This document shows, in pieces, positions 13,543-13,957 of a DNA stretch of 13,957 nt (position 1 is the first letter of the stretch; each line of letters opens with the position of its first letter). The notes beneath the pieces are model-generated. The model made no database searches and was not told where the DNA came from. It worked only from the letters and a program-made list of their open reading frames with translations. Both the position numbers and the translations under genes were made by a program. Origin of the DNA: Pseudomonadota bacterium (GTDB taxonomy: Bacteria > Pseudomonadota > Gammaproteobacteria > Xanthomonadales > Xanthomonadaceae); NCBI GenBank assembly GCA_025355485.1, contig JANXZP010000130.1, positions 1 to 13,957 on the forward strand, in the 5' to 3' direction.

Positions 13543-13660
13543 CGTAATTGGCCTTCCGTCGTGTCGCTGCCGTTGGATTGACTGAATCGAGCGGGCTCTG
13601 GAGCACGGTTCACGGCGTTCACGAAATGAATCGGCGGACGTGCGCGGTGAACCCGTGTGC

Positions 13661-13666
13661 GACAAT
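13661..13666 (+). promoter_or_regulatory. possible -10 box of rnpB
   Basis: GACAAT lies ten bases before the expected 5' end of the RNase P RNA, in the right place for a -10 element (4 of 6 matches). No -35 match is seen at 16-18 bases. The space 13543-13660 otherwise shows no gene. Confidence 0.35.
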
Positions 13667-13675
13667 GCCCACGGC

Positions 13676-13957
13676 GGAGTCGGCCAGACAGTCGCGTCAT
13701 TCGAATGAATGCCGAGGAAAGTCCGGGCTCCACAGGGCAAGGTGCCAGGTAATGCCTGGGCGGCGCGAGCCGACGGCCAGTGCAACAGAAAACAAACCGC
13801 CGAACGGCGTTTTCGGACGCGCGTGGTAAGGGTGAAATGGTGCGGTAAGAGCGCACCGCATGCGGGGCTAACGTCGCATGGCACGGTAAACCCCACCTGG
13901 AGCAAGGCCAAATAGGGACCTCATGACGCGGCCCGCGTCGGGTCCGGGTAGGCTGCT
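13676..13957 (+). ncRNA. rnpB: RNase P RNA, bacterial class A (3' partial)
   Basis: This is the catalytic RNA of RNase P, which trims the 5' leader from tRNA precursors. The sequence follows the Escherichia coli M1 RNA closely. The 5' strand has CCAGACAGTCGC (13684-13695), then GAGGAAAGTCCGGGCTCC (13714-13731), CAGGGCAAGGTGCCAGGTAA, CAGTGCAACAGAAAACAAACC, GGTAAGGGTGAAA, GTGCGGTAAGAGCGCACCGC, GGCACGGTAAACCCC, GGAGCAAGGCCAAATAGGG and GGGTAGGCTGCT at the window end. The last part of the molecule, including the 3' strand of the P4 helix, lies beyond the window. The 5' end at 13676 is estimated from alignment to M1 RNA and could be off by a few bases. Confidence 0.97.

Noticed and set aside
13042..13911. 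A 289-codon open frame on the - strand
   Set aside because: It crosses the RNase P RNA gene, the DUF3096 remnant and the end of the 131-aa gene, and has no recognisable motif.

Overview
The window is high-GC, densely coded gammaproteobacterial DNA. It most likely comes from Xanthomonadales (Rhodanobacteraceae or Xanthomonadaceae). The grounds are the gene order rib-nusB-thiL-pgpA, the lpoA-yraN pair divergent from rsmI, rnpB downstream of rsmI, and small-protein types (a DUF3011 protein and two Crp/Fnr-like regulators of the Fe-independent, non-cAMP sort) that are common in this order. This is an inference from gene content; no species is recognised.

Bases 1-3485 (+ strand) are a compact housekeeping run: ribB (5' end cut off by the window, with a degenerate GTP cyclohydrolase II domain), ribH, nusB, thiL and pgpA. 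The last four are joined by overlapping GTGA/ATGA junctions or gaps of only a few bases. Bases 3486-7592 (- strand) read lpoA, yraN, a GlcD/D-lactate dehydrogenase-type flavoprotein and a uracil-DNA glycosylase-like protein, with gaps of 10, 18 and -4 bases, so probably one transcript. rsmI (7661-8488, +) is divergent from lpoA.

Bases 8489-13675 separate rsmI from the RNase P RNA gene, two loci that are usually close together in related genomes. This stretch looks like an accessory or stress block. It holds an Ala-rich lipoprotein, two small genes on the minus strand (74 and 66 aa), a secreted DUF3011 protein with two cysteine-rich repeats, two tandem paralogous Crp/Fnr-type regulators, a 131-aa conserved-looking protein, and a DUF3096 small membrane protein gene broken by an in-frame TAA. 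rnpB starts at about 13676 and runs off the window end.

Three regulatory signals stand out. (1) Two CTAA-centred inverted repeats lie upstream of the lipoprotein gene and of the first regulator, each 29.5 bases before a weak -10 box. This suggests one Crp/Fnr-like activator controlling both. (2) A run of seven GGA motifs sits just upstream of the 131-aa gene; four are in the tetraloops of successive hairpins, the arrangement bound by RsmA/CsrA. (3) A perfect 9+9 inverted repeat precedes the second regulator. No CRISPR array, insertion sequence, tRNA or phage gene was seen.
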